DNA of 64,000 nt, from assembly GCA_964017155.1 (NCBI GenBank), contig OZ024862.1:41718675-41782674 (forward strand). The letters are read 5' to 3'. This document shows positions 12,567 to 22,225 of the stretch, in pieces; within the stretch, counting starts at the first letter, position 1; every line of letters begins with the position of its first letter. Source of the DNA: Oasisia sp. SBJ-2009 (taxonomy: Eukaryota; Annelida; Polychaeta; Sabellida; Siboglinidae). Under the pieces are notes generated by a model. It did not search any database and was not told where the DNA came from. It was given only the letters and a program-made list of their open reading frames with translations. A program made the translations under genes and the position numbers.

Positions 12567-15500
12567 ACGTTGCTAGGTGAGACTGTTGTGTTACAGAGTG
12601 CTGCGTCCAGACGGCCGAGTGGAGGACGTGGGAGACTTCAGTGACTTCTACGTACAGCCAGAGAGTGACATGAGGGCCACGGAGAAGAAGTCACTGCAGG
12701 AACTACAGGACGAGGTAACAGTCCACCTCCCACCCCAGTCTATTACCCTACACACCCAGGACATAGCAAGGCAACCTTATTAGAACAACTAGTTTCTTAT
12801 ACAGCCAATTAATAGTGTTAGACTGTGCTGTGGTGTAGGTCCCTGTACTGCAGTAACACTGCAGTAACTCTGATGAGTTTGTGGCTACTGTTGGTTTCCT
12901 CACTTTGTGCTGATTTCGTTGACCAAAATTTTTTGCTTGTGCAATAAAACCTAATTAAGTATTTCAGTTAAACCTAAATACTACTTTTTCATTGCACTTC
13001 AACAATGAAGGAAAAAATAATAAAGGAATAATATATATAGACAAGACATGTATAACAAAAACACTTGTAGTTATGTGCAGTCACAATAATTGCACCTAAG
13101 AAAGAGTTTTGTAATCAGTTTAGTCTTTATACAGCACATTGCCTAAACCATGTTCCTGCGTATGACAGTACAGTAGTATAATTCTAAGCAATGTAGTTCC
13201 TTTCATATGAATATGTTTTTGTATTTATTTGAATGTTTTATTATTCCAGGAACTTGCAAGGTTACTTCAAGACCAGGAGCACAAGGTAAAAGATGCTTAC
13301 AATGGAAGTTTATTCTTGTGTCTTTTAAGAAGCTATTGAATATGAAATGTGAGATTTAATTATATATCTTTTAAATGTATTTAAATACATTTTGATCAAA
13401 TGTGATCAAACCTAATCACAACTATTGTTCCAGAGAATAATACAAGAGACATTTACATCAAGTCTATAACGTTTCAAGAGAGTGCAGAAATGCATTTTTA
13501 TATTATACAGGATTTGTACACACAGTATATGTATAGCTAAACACAAACGATACACTTTAAATCACACGATGTGATAGGAGCAGATTGATGGTGAAAGTTT
13601 ATGAAAATGAATAATACATTTTTCCCACCAATGCCTTGAACTTTGAGTGACACGAGTGAGTGTGTCAGGGTCCATACGGGGTCTTGAAAAGCCTTGAATC
13701 TGATTGGACCAAATTCAAGGCCTTGAAATCCTTGAATTTTATGAAGTCTTAAAAAGTCTTGAATTTGATTATGGTCAATCAAATATTGTTTTGACTCAAT
13801 TGTTGTGACGAATAACAACCAGAAAAGGAAAAGCCTATGCACAAAAATTTGCACATTGGGCAATCAGCATTTCATTGTAGTTGGCGCCATTGTTTTCTTA
13901 GTCAAGTATAAATGTTAATGTTAACTTAATTTACTGCGTTTAAAAGTAAATATGTTCTTAGAACAGTCTTGAATTTCTTTTTCAAATAGCCTTGAATAGC
14001 CTTGAATTTCAAATGTCCAGATGTTTATGGACCCGTGTGTTTTCAGCGAGGGGCAGAGATCAACAGAGACAAACTACGGGAGATTGAGGACAAGGATGCA
14101 GAACTCGCCCGAGTGATGCAGGAGGAAGAGAAAGTGAAAGCACAGAAACGTCAACAGAAACGTGCATCAAGACACCACCCGTCTAGAAACCATGTGCCTC
14201 ACTCGCCGGTCAGTACTTGTCACTGGGGTTAGTGGTGTGTCTTAGAGGGGTGTGTTACAAGGTGTGTCAGAGGGGTGTGTCATAGGGGTGTCTTACAAGG
14301 TGTGTCATGGGTGTGTGTTATAATGTGTGTCAGAGGGGTGTGTTACAAGGTGTGTTAGAGCGGTGTGTTACTAGATGTGTCAGGGGTGTGTGTTACAAGG
14401 TGTGTCAGAGGGGTGTGTTACAATGTGTGTCAGAGGGGTGTGTTACAATGTGTGTCAGAGGGGTGTGTTACAATGTGTGTCAGAGGGTGTGTTATAATGT
14501 GTGTCAGAGGGGTGTGTTACAAGGTGTGTCAGAGGCGTGTGTTTTAAGGTGTGACACAGGGGTGTGCTACAAGGTGTGTCCGAGGGGGTGTGTTTTAAGG
14601 TGTGACACAGGGGTGTGTTACAAGGTGTGTCAGAGGGGTGTGTTACAAGGTGTGTCATAGGGGTGTGTTACAATGTGTGTCAGAGGGGGGTGTCAGATGA
14701 ATGTGTTACAAGGTGTGTCAGAGGGGTGTGTTACAAGGTGTGTCAGAGGGATGTGTTACAAGGTGTGTCATAGGGGTGTGTTACAATGTGTGTCAGAGGG
14801 GGGTGTCAGATGAATGTGTTACAAGGTGTGTCAGAGGGGTGTGTTACAAGGTGTGTCAGAGGGGTGTGTTACAAGGTGTGTCATAGGGGTGTGTTACAAT
14901 GTGTGTCAGAGGGGGGTGTCAGAGGAATGTGTTACAAGGTGTGTCAGAGGGGTGTGTTACAAGGTGTGTCAGAGGGATGTGTTACAAGGTGTGTCAAAGG
15001 GGAGTGACAGATCAGTGATGGAGGGGACCATATGACTAAGAAGAAGAGCCTTTTGGGGAAAATCCATCATCAAATGGATCTGTGTTGTTCAATTTAACTA
15101 CCTTTTCTCAAAAAGCAAAACCTGCTGCCATATCACTGAGGATACTATGTCCGTGACACGCCATCAAAGTATCCCTATGACAACACTTGATATGGACAAT
15201 CATCAATACTGTTCCTGGCAGTGGAGTAGCTCAGTTGACACTCATTGTACACGTCCGTTCCACGCAGTTGGACCAGCCACGACAAGCGCCCCCTGGCGAG
15301 CCGACACGGGACTACGTCGAGAGCCTGGTGGACCGGGAGAAGAACATGAAGGAGCACCGGGCGCCCCTGCCCGCCTACCAGGATCCGCCCGCCTACCCTG
15401 AGGGCCGACCCCTGCCCGAGACACCGGAGTACGCCAACACAAGTGCCGTGTTCACTGCGTCCCCCTACTTACAGCGGTCCAGCAGTGAAGATGACAACAC

Positions 15501-17548
15501 CTTGTGAGTGGCTGTCACAGTGTCGTCGTGTCACTTTATTGTAAAACAGTTTTCCTTTTATAATATTCATTCCTCCATCAAGTATCTGAATCAGCCACAA
15601 CAAATTAATCACTGACCTATCACAGTCTCTACCGCTGCCAATGCTGTGTTGTGTTATCATCTTTATTAATTAATTAATTTATCTTATTATATGTAATATT
15701 GTTTTAGCATATTTATTTATTCCAATATATATATATATATATATATATAACTGTGTGTTGCTGACTTTTAATATAACTGCTAAACTAAACATTACACCGT
15801 CACTATGTTACATTTATGTCCAAAACAATGTGGGGTTGATTAATTTCACCACAAAATAAAAAAATCAACGCAACATTGTGATTCTCAGCACACTCTGTTT
15901 CCAATATGCCCCATTATTACATCTGGATATGTAAAAATGTTGTATGCTTTTATGTTTTTTTGTATGTTTTTATAATGCATTTTTGTTCACAGTAGTAATT
16001 TGTATTTGGTACATATCAAGGAAGTAAGCATTTAAGAAAATTGGTTATTTATTCTACAGGCCAAGTCGACAAATGCCACAAAGCACCCAGGGAAATGTGT
16101 TTGCTTCCGTAGACCCTACATACCGTAATGTACCCCAACCCATGGGGAGACAGAGTCTCTCTCCACAGAACTCAAGTCCAATGCAGCACAGCCAGTCCAC
16201 CAACCGTAAGTCCACTACTTAATGGTTTGGGCAGTTAGCAGCAAATGCTGCCAGTTCATAAAGTGACATAAACACTCCTCAGGCCTTGTTGACATACCTA
16301 GCTCCTAATATACAGGAAGGAAGATATAAGTGTGCATTGTGGGTGAGGCACTTGCAGCATTTCCATATTTACATACGAACATTACTGGCTTTGAACTGTG
16401 AATCTTTTTAGCTATTTATTCAATTGATTTATTTTATACTATTTTAACGAGTTGTAATTTTTTAACCATGTTCCATTTATAATAATATATTTTGCTAAAT
16501 ATTTTTTCTTTTTATTCTTTATTAATTTATCTAAATGTATATATCCATATTAGAGAACATTTACAGTTTAACTATCCGACATTTTTATCGTTTTAATTTT
16601 ACTAGACATTCTAATTAGTAACAGTTTCATAAATTGTTATGCTTTCATAAATAATGTAACTGATATACATTCATGAATTTGTTATCAATCATATGAATAT
16701 CTTCTTATTGTACTATTTAGCCGCTTTGACTGCCAGTGAAGTGAATAAACTTTATTATTATTATTATTATAAACTTATGAAACACATATAAAAGAGCCAG
16801 AAGACGGGGTAAAGTTGTAACCTTTCAATGATTCAATTTACGTCACAACTAAGAGTTATTTAGGTGTGTATGTCAACAGTTCTTAAATGTTTTTGGCTGC
16901 AACACAAATGTCTGCTGCTGGGCTTGCTTGTCGACCCATTCGTTATAAAGTCAATTTCATAAAATAGCTAAGAAATAAATAACTAAAATATACACATACC
17001 ATAAATAAATTCTAAATGGGAACATTTATTAATGTTGCTCGCTAAATATATATATTATTCACCAAATCAACACGCTTTACATATGTAGAAAGAAACTTTA
17101 AAAAAGAGAACGAATATATCCCCTACAGACATATTCAGAGTATCACTTTGGTGATAAAACATAACACACCCATTTTGTCATTTTGGATGTAATTATCACA
17201 AACAGTTACTTTTGTGTTAATATCTACCATCAAACTGGCATTTCACAGTTTTAAAAGGAATTAAAAAGTTTCAATCCAATAAAATTTACTTTAACAAGAA
17301 AGTGATAGCATCAGTCATGACACATTAGATATGACAACTATTTCTGTGTTGTCATAAAACCTCAGTTGGTATCGTGGTGAGGTGACAAAGTCTAATGCTG
17401 TCTTTGGCTTGTAGCTGCCACAAACTCGACTCTGCGAGGCGACGACACATACAGTAACGTCGACGACATTCGCCCAGTCCAGGCCCAGCGCAGATCAAAG
17501 AGCAAGCGAGACAAGAAGTCTGACAAAGATGGCTGCCTGCTGCAGTGA
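5092..17548 (+). CDS. CCDC50: CCDC50 (Ymer)-like ubiquitin-binding coiled-coil protein, 5' partial, 12 exons
   Basis: Joined exons are 5092-5154, 6682-6820, 8671-8748, 10872-10965, 11547-11706, 12023-12083, 12597-12714, 13250-13285, 14047-14208, 15268-15503, 16060-16205 and 17415-17548. Every junction has AG/GT and all phases agree, giving about 474 residues to a TGA. The first exon reads (V)[17 protein letters not shown], matching the N-terminal CCDC50 domain spacing. Charged coiled coil follows. Two segments fit MIU-type ubiquitin-interacting motifs: [12 protein letters not shown] and [12 protein letters not shown]. The second half is proline-, tyrosine- and serine-rich. Vertebrate CCDC50 is a cytosolic ubiquitin-binding adaptor in EGFR and NF-kB signalling; its long isoform is of similar length. 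The oddity is a C-terminal CLLQ CaaX box behind [10 protein letters not shown]. The initiator exon is not found in the window. Confidence 0.82.
5175..6143. repeat. 66-bp minisatellite, about 15 units
   Basis: Units start every 66 bp (5175, 5241, 5307 ... 6099) with GAGAGTTATGACTGAYGAGT. Unit length is constant and sequence identity very high. Each unit carries AATAAA in the sense direction, except one unit near 5600 that has AATACA. It lies wholly within the intron after exon a. No open frame survives, because each unit contains in-frame TAA codons. Confidence 0.95.
6682..6820 (+). CDS. CCDC50: CCDC50-like exon b
   Basis: Acceptor TTGGTGCAG, donor GTACGT. Encodes [20 protein letters not shown] and then a Glu/Gln-rich helix. 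It continues exon a in frame (a split Phe codon) and aligns with the CCDC50 segment that leads into its first coiled coil. Confidence 0.82.
7098..7243. repeat. (CA)n microsatellite
   Basis: An imperfect ACACATGC stretch followed by pure (CA)n, in the intron after exon b. Open frames read from it (His/Thr or Cys/Val repeats) are artefacts. A second short (AC)n lies near 7408-7426. Confidence 0.95.
8671..8748 (+). CDS. CCDC50: CCDC50-like exon c
   Basis: Acceptor GATCTCATAG, donor GTAGGT. Encodes [20 protein letters not shown] followed by LVRKK, a charged helix with an A..LA..(F/L)..QE pattern that resembles a degenerate MIU. Confidence 0.82.
8801..9292. mobile_element. MITE with TAA duplication (PIF/Harbinger-like)
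   Basis: The left end is GGCCGACTTCGATTGAGCTA and the right end is the complement of GGCCAACTTCGATTGAGCTA. Both are flanked by TAA (8798-8800 and 9293-9295). A TWA target and GG-starting TIRs fit PIF/Harbinger. It sits in the intron after exon c and has no coding capacity. A very similar terminal sequence occurs at 33301-33325 just upstream of CPTP copy B. Confidence 0.75.
10457..10615. repeat. (TA)n microsatellite
   Basis: Three blocks of (TA)n separated by TTTAAATATA-type interruptions, intronic. Confidence 0.95.
10872..10965 (+). CDS. CCDC50: CCDC50-like exon d
   Basis: Acceptor TGTGTTACAG, donor GTAAAT. Encodes [20 protein letters not shown] and on to NDE, a further helix with an ED.IIAQ.LLQEE pattern close to the CCDC50 EIAQEIQEK-type segment. 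It ends on a codon boundary. Confidence 0.85.
11238..11356. repeat. (TA)n microsatellite
   Basis: A nearly pure (TA)n tract of about 115 bp with a TGTGTATG interruption near its start, intronic. Confidence 0.95.
11547..11706 (+). CDS. CCDC50: CCDC50-like exon e
   Basis: Acceptor GTTGCTCAG, donor GTGAGT. Encodes [20 protein letters not shown] and a long Arg/Lys/Glu coiled coil, then [14 protein letters not shown]. It is the largest coiled-coil exon of the gene. Confidence 0.85.
12023..12083 (+). CDS. CCDC50: CCDC50-like exon f
   Basis: Acceptor TTGTGACAG, donor GTCAGT. It encodes [20 protein letters not shown], a short linker. Both phases match the neighbouring exons. Confidence 0.7.
12303..12563. 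repeat. Compound (CA)n/(TA)n microsatellite with internal duplication
   Basis: (CA)n tracts are interrupted twice by the same GCATATATA...CACACAGCCATATATTTAC cassette, so a larger unit of roughly 100 bp has itself been duplicated. It ends 30 bp before the next exon's splice acceptor. Confidence 0.95.
12597..12714 (+). CDS. CCDC50: CCDC50-like exon g
   Basis: Acceptor TGTGTTACAG, donor GTAACA. Encodes [20 protein letters not shown] and continues to ELQDE. The final DE forms the start of the MIU completed by the next, 36-bp exon. Confidence 0.82.
13250..13285 (+). CDS. CCDC50: CCDC50-like exon h, 36-bp microexon coding an MIU core
   Basis: Acceptor TTATTCCAG, donor GTAAAA. Its twelve codons read [12 protein letters not shown]. 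With the preceding DE this gives the acidic-x-x-A-x-x-L ubiquitin-interacting pattern that CCDC50 carries. It is phase 0 on both sides, so it can be skipped without a frameshift. Confidence 0.75.
13666..14034. mobile_element. MITE with GGGTCCATA termini
   Basis: The left end reads CAGGGTCCATACGGGGTCTT and the right end TTATGGACCC. Subterminal CTTGAAAAGCCTTGAA-type words recur near both ends in opposite orientations. GTGTGT occurs on both sides, but no clean 8-bp TSD can be read. The CAGGG start suggests hAT. The right end stops 12 bp before the exon i acceptor junction. Confidence 0.65.
14047..14208 (+). CDS. CCDC50: CCDC50-like exon i (second MIU)
   Basis: Acceptor GTGTGTTTTCAG, donor GTCAGT. 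Encodes [20 protein letters not shown] then [31 protein letters not shown] fits a second MIU, matching the DEEIARLL-type motif near the same place in CCDC50. Its pyrimidine tract abuts a MITE. Confidence 0.83.
14240..15003. repeat. 25-bp minisatellite with 113-bp higher-order period
   Basis: The basic unit is GTGTGTTACAAGGTGTGTCA followed by GAGGG, with variants. In the second half a larger block recurs every 113 bp, marked by CATAGG at 14656, 14769 and 14882. Open frames through it ([13 protein letters not shown]) are repeat artefacts. It lies in the intron between exons i and j. Confidence 0.93.
15268..15503 (+). CDS. CCDC50: CCDC50-like exon j (proline/tyrosine-rich)
   Basis: Acceptor TTCCACGCAG, donor GTGAGT. 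Encodes [20 protein letters not shown] and then [20 protein letters not shown]. The PPAY element is a candidate WW-domain ligand, and several tyrosines could be phosphorylated. Base composition is strikingly GC-rich compared with its AT-rich surroundings, as expected for coding sequence. Confidence 0.82.
16060..16205 (+). CDS. CCDC50: CCDC50-like exon k
   Basis: Acceptor TATTCTACAG, donor GTAAGT. Encodes [20 protein letters not shown] and a Ser/Gln-rich low-complexity stretch. Phase 1 at its end matches the final exon. Confidence 0.8.
17415..17548 (+). CDS. CCDC50: CCDC50-like last exon with CaaX terminus
   Basis: Acceptor TTGGCTTGTAG. Encodes [20 protein letters not shown], then a basic run ([15 protein letters not shown]) and the last four residues CLLQ before TGA at 17546-17548. 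Cys-aliphatic-aliphatic-Gln at the exact C-terminus fits a CaaX prenylation signal, and the basic run would help membrane binding. Confidence 0.82.
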
Positions 17549-18572
17549 AGCCTTGTGGCTGCGGTGAAAGCACGCATGGCCAACTCTGGTACAAGACTGC
17601 TGCCAATGTAAATAACGATGTTGTTCTGTAAATATTTTGGTGGACCCTGCTAAACAGGCAGCATACTGGTGACAACGTTTCTGTCAGAAGGCCGTGTTTG
17701 GCTCGGTGTAGAAGATTCCCAGAAGGTGATATGATATGTTTCATTATCCCAATTATGGACGACCACTGTGTGGTGGATGGCAGTAGTTCCTTCTTTCGTC
17801 ACCAGGTGGTGTGCCGGTTTCACAAAGTACTCCGTCTTCTTCCGGCAGATTGGCGATCCATTACAAAAGCACCACAACACATGTATGAATCATTACTAAC
17901 CAGATGTTACTCATCCATGATTCACAGCTTTTTATGATTAGGAGATTATTTTTGAAGCTAAGTAAATTAGAATTATCCAGGCTGCGTGACATGAAGAAGA
18001 CTCAAAAACAATTTGGCACGTCGCTTAGTGAGTGTACTAGTCATCAGTGCACTGGTGAAATGTGACCACTAATTGTCCTGTTACATTAGTAGTGTGACGG
18101 TTTTTCTCTACTACCATTGCAAAACACTTGTTTTGTGTACGCTTTTGTGAACAGCAGTTTAAGTTTAACGTTTTAAAACCTAATTTTATTGCATTTACGA
18201 TATAACATCTCAGTAATATGTGAGATGAGTACATACCATAAATCAATTCTAAATTGTTTTTAAAGTAGCCAAAATGTTACCACATAGTTTCTGTTTTAGT
18301 AAATGAGACTTATTTGTGTCAAACCTGCATCACTTTGTGAGAGAGGTGAAAGTAAGTTTATTTTATTTTATTGGAAGGAGTAATGTTTTTGCCCAGTGAG
18401 GGTGATTCTGAGTACAACACCTTTAGATCTTCCCCTGGGTTTGTGGATTGAGACCAGAGTGATATTAGATTAGTTGCACACTACTATGGTTGGTATCGGG
18501 TATTTTGGGTAAAATGGCATTTAGTAATTGGTGATTGTGCAAGCTAGCCATTGAGTCATAGTCACTATAGTG
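17549..18572 (+). other. CCDC50: Probable 3' UTR of the CCDC50-like gene
   Basis: No further coding exon is seen after the stop. The first exact AATAAA downstream is at 18573, so a 3' UTR of about 1 kb is possible. Confidence 0.4.
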
Positions 18573-18578
18573 AATAAA
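18573..18578 (+). terminator. Candidate polyadenylation signal
   Basis: AATAAA within GTGAATAAATGAAAG, the first canonical hexamer after the CCDC50-like stop codon. A transcript end is needed to confirm it. Confidence 0.35.
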
Positions 18579-18928
18579 TGAAAGGGTGTAGTCTGTTCTT
18601 ACTGTGTACAAGGTTATTTTGTAAAGCAAAGAATTTACAAGGCTATTTTATAAAACGAAGGATTTAGTGCAATGCTGAATTTGATTATTTTACTGATATG
18701 GCTTGGGTGAAATGTTTGATGTTTCATTGGAATTGATCTGAACCATTTGATGTGTACTCGATCTGAGTAATTTCTTGTTAAATAGCTGCAGTGTTATATA
18801 TCAGATGTGTCAATACATACACACAGACACGTACCTATCCATGCAGGCACACACACACATGCACACACACATGTACATGCACACACGCACGCACACACAC
18901 ACATAAACACATACACACGCACACACAC

Positions 18929-18980
<52 letters not shown>

Positions 18981-20062
18981 CATATGTGCAAAAGAGTCCA
19001 TGGATACCAGCATTAGCCAACTAATGAGTAACTTGTCGAAAACACCCATATACCATATCTCTGTTACATATCTTGCCGAAATTGCAGGTACTGATTGGTT
19101 AATATAGTAGATGGACACATGGAATGCGTGTCCATTTCCTTCTGTGTTGTCATGGCAGTGAACATTATATTGTGACAAAAGGCATGCACCATAACAATTA
19201 TTCTCATTTGACAGTTAAGGTGGTTTTAAATAATTAGTAGTCAAAGCATTGTTAACATGCATTTAATTTTAGCATAGCAGAGATAAGACCTAATGGCTAT
19301 ACGGCCATTTCCGGCCACTGGCTATTCATAAAAGAATCTAAATAAATAATTCTTGGGAAAGAATTGTTCCATATTCAACTGTAGTAATATGTATATTATA
19401 TTCCATTTATATTATTTAATATAACATTATTACAAACATATATACTGTGGATATATTTGTTTATAAATGCAGTTGCCTGTTCCTTTTCCTCTGTGGACCA
19501 ATCATGAATATGTAATTTACTGATGTATCTGTGTAAAGCTTAGCACCGCCTGCTAACGTTGTAATGCATGAAAATAGTAGTAAACATCTGTGTGTGGTTA
19601 GATAAGTTGCATTTAATCATCTCGTGCACCTGGATTCATTCAGTAAGATCCACTGGAAGAATAATATGATTTCTTTGTCCCCAGTCAACATGTTAATTAA
19701 ATATAATTTATCTACACAATATCAATGAGGAAACTTCAAGTAATTTTTTTAAGGATATATTCATTGCTTCTTAAGAGTAAGCCCATATGGACTTATTCCA
19801 TTATGTATACGTTTGTATGATTTAGACACATCTGGTCAGTAAGTAAATCATGACAATATGTATATTAACCAGTGCAAACTTTTCAGTCTATCTTGTACCA
19901 ATGAATACTCACCTTGCACTGTAGTGTATGTACATATAGCACAGTTGTTGTGTAGACATCTTGCGATGATCATTCAGGTACAAAGGTGTAACCATTACCT
20001 TTTTAAATGTGAAAACAGCATGCATAATGAATATTAATGATAACTCTCTTTGGCACTATTAT
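18579..20062. other. Intergenic stretch with (CA)n
   Basis: Contains an imperfect-to-pure (CA)n microsatellite at about 18839-18978. The rest is AT-rich with no recognisable gene. Confidence 0.5.
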
Positions 20063-20350
20063 GTAGCACAATGGCTAGAGCATTGCACTCATATAACCCA
20101 TGGTTTTAGTCATGTGCTGATTGTGTCAAACCTTGGGCATGTTTGTTCACCTTGCATTGCTCTTTATCATTTTATCATTCAGCTGTATGAATGAACACCT
20201 GGCTATAGACAGTGGTGACAGTGGTAGATATGTGTGTATGGACAGGAGTTGTGCATTACATGCCAGATAAGTTGAGATATGGTTTGATAGAGTAAATCTG
20301 CTGAGGAGTAAAGTGTTTGAGCCACCCTAAAGGCTGGATACTTCACTATG
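20063..20350 (+). mobile_element. Degenerate tRNA-derived SINE
   Basis: The head GTAGCACAATGGCTAGAGCA resembles an A-box region. The body (CCTTGGGCA..TTTGTTCACCTTGCATTGCTC, CAGCTGTATGAATGA) and the tail (CTGGATACTTCACTATG) match the better-preserved copy at 60424-60742. It is strongly diverged. Confidence 0.65.
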
Positions 20351-20822
20351 CAACAAGTTACATTTTTATATAGTACCATGCTTAAGCCTGTTGCCATTTA
20401 TATCCATGTTTGGACACTATTGTGATGGATACATTATATATTATAAAAACTGCGTAACTGATACACTTGGTAATCTGCTAGTTAACTATGTGTCCTTATT
20501 GCCATTCTGCTCAGTGTCAAGTGATACAGTTTAAAATGACACAATGAATGACCAACAGTAATATAAACATTTCAGAATATTCATAGCACTGTTCTAAACT
20601 GTGGAAATCTTGAGGATGGTGATCACTATAATGTATGAAATCTTTATAATTATATATGTACATGTATTATAATATACAAAGGTTTTATATGTGATATCTG
20701 TGGTTTTGAGTAACTGCCATCTATACTGTGCTTGTCCTTTCCTGTCAATTGTTAGGTGCTGGGATTTCTTCCTACCTGTACGTATTGAGACTACAATCTC
20801 TGGATTCTGGGCTCACGTTATG

Positions 20823-21125
20823 GAGCGCAATGGCTCAGTGTTAGAGCATCAGACTCTCGACTATAAGAACCTGGGTTAGAATGCTGTGCTGTTGTTTTGA
20901 AGTTTGGACATGTCCGTCCACTTTACACCACTCCAGTTGACTCAGCTGTGTGATTGAGTACCTGGCTATAGCCTGTGGTGGATATTTGTGTACAAAGTCT
21001 TCACACCTTAATTGTAGCATGGCTAAGGCTTCCAAGATACGTTGAGATGGTGTTCTATTGAACATGAATGCCAGGGAATATAGCGTTGTGTTCTGAGCAT
21101 TCCTAAGACCTGGATACTGCGTATG
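20823..21125 (+). mobile_element. tRNA-derived SINE, same family
   Basis: The head GAGCGCAATGGCTCAGTGTT carries an A-box-like sequence, and AACCTGGGTTAGAAT is a decayed B box. The body (CCACTCCAGTTGACTCAGCTG, TTGTAGCATGGCTAAGGCTT) and the tail GGATACTGCGTAT follow the family consensus. Confidence 0.75.
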
Positions 21126-21600
21126 ATGTCGGTGATATCACCATTCTGATGTTTCTGAAAGATTAACAACACCCTCGTTATTCCCATGAGTGGGTTGGTC
21201 AGTGAGTCTGTCATGTCCTGCCATGCCATATTCACTTCAAGATATTAAAATGTTTTTGCTGGCAAAAGCACCTAAAGCTCATTAAAAGCGTGCCTAATAT
21301 GTTAGTGTTGATATTTCTCAGGTACTTGTGTGTGTGCATATTTGCAAGCTTGCTGGTATTGTGGCTTTGTGCATTTCTTGAATTTTTATCTATCCATTCT
21401 AGCAAGCAAGCTAGTGAAAACATAGAACTGATGAAATATTTCAATAAAATTGTTATATTTCAAAATGTTTCTGCTACGTTTTAGTTAAAAACACATTTGG
21501 GTGACAGCTTCAGGTAGGCCTGGGTCCAATTAAGTAATGATCATTGTATTTGATTATAGACAAATGTTGTTAATTTGTTCTGGTTCTGGAAGTGTTCTGT
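21126..21600. other. Intergenic stretch
   Basis: AT-rich, with only short open frames on both strands and nothing recognisable. Confidence 0.5.
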
Positions 21601-21790
21601 AATTTATTACAGTGGCATGGTACCACTGACTGCCTCCCAGAGAAGTCAAGATGTAATTTATTAGAGTGGCAAGATGCCACTGACTGCCTCCCAGAGAAGT
21701 CAAGATGGTATTCTGCTGAAACAACTGCCAGGGAGTAAACTGTATAGCACCTTGGTCAGTCCTGTAGACTACTACGCTATATAGTATATA
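21601..21790 (+). mobile_element. SINE 3' fragment with internal duplication
   Basis: It matches the 3' half of the SINE family (CCCAGAGAAGT.AAGATGGTAT, GCCAGGGAGTAAACTGTATA, TACTACGCTATATA). The segment ACTGACTGCCTCCCAGAGAA is present twice, about 58 bp apart, so part of the SINE body has been tandemly duplicated. Confidence 0.65.
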
Positions 21791-22225
21791 ACTGACCATA
21801 ACTGTAGGCCCACACTGGTGCTGAGACTGTCCGAATCATCAAAATTTCCCACATGATTCTAGCCATTATTTGCAGTTAGCAGTATCTCTTTTTGGAGCAA
21901 GGCATCTTATAATGGTTACTTGATTTAACAAACGGATGGATTATAGCTTTTAATCATACTATATTTGCAACTGTGGTTCCACTGCATATTTCATTATAGT
22001 GTACCTTTACAATGTAATGAAATACGCAGTAGAACCATATAATAAAGTGACCCATTTAACTTTGCAAAGCTGTGAATGGTGTATTTGTGATATATGTACC
22101 GTACCATTAATGCTTTTGTGAAATAACTGAAAACATAGTGGGGTAATTTTGACTGATCTGAAAAGTGTAGAAATGTAATTAAAATGACAAATAAAAATAA
22201 CAAATTGACAAGATGTGTAGCTGAA

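Noticed and set aside
14307..15035. Cys/Val-rich open frames (CYKVCQRGV repeats)
   Set aside because: Reading of a GT-rich minisatellite inside an intron of the CCDC50-like gene; frames switch at every variant unit.
17698..17937. 79-codon open frame after the CCDC50-like stop
   Set aside because: Lies in the probable 3' UTR, has no family resemblance and is overlapped by an equally long frame on the other strand.
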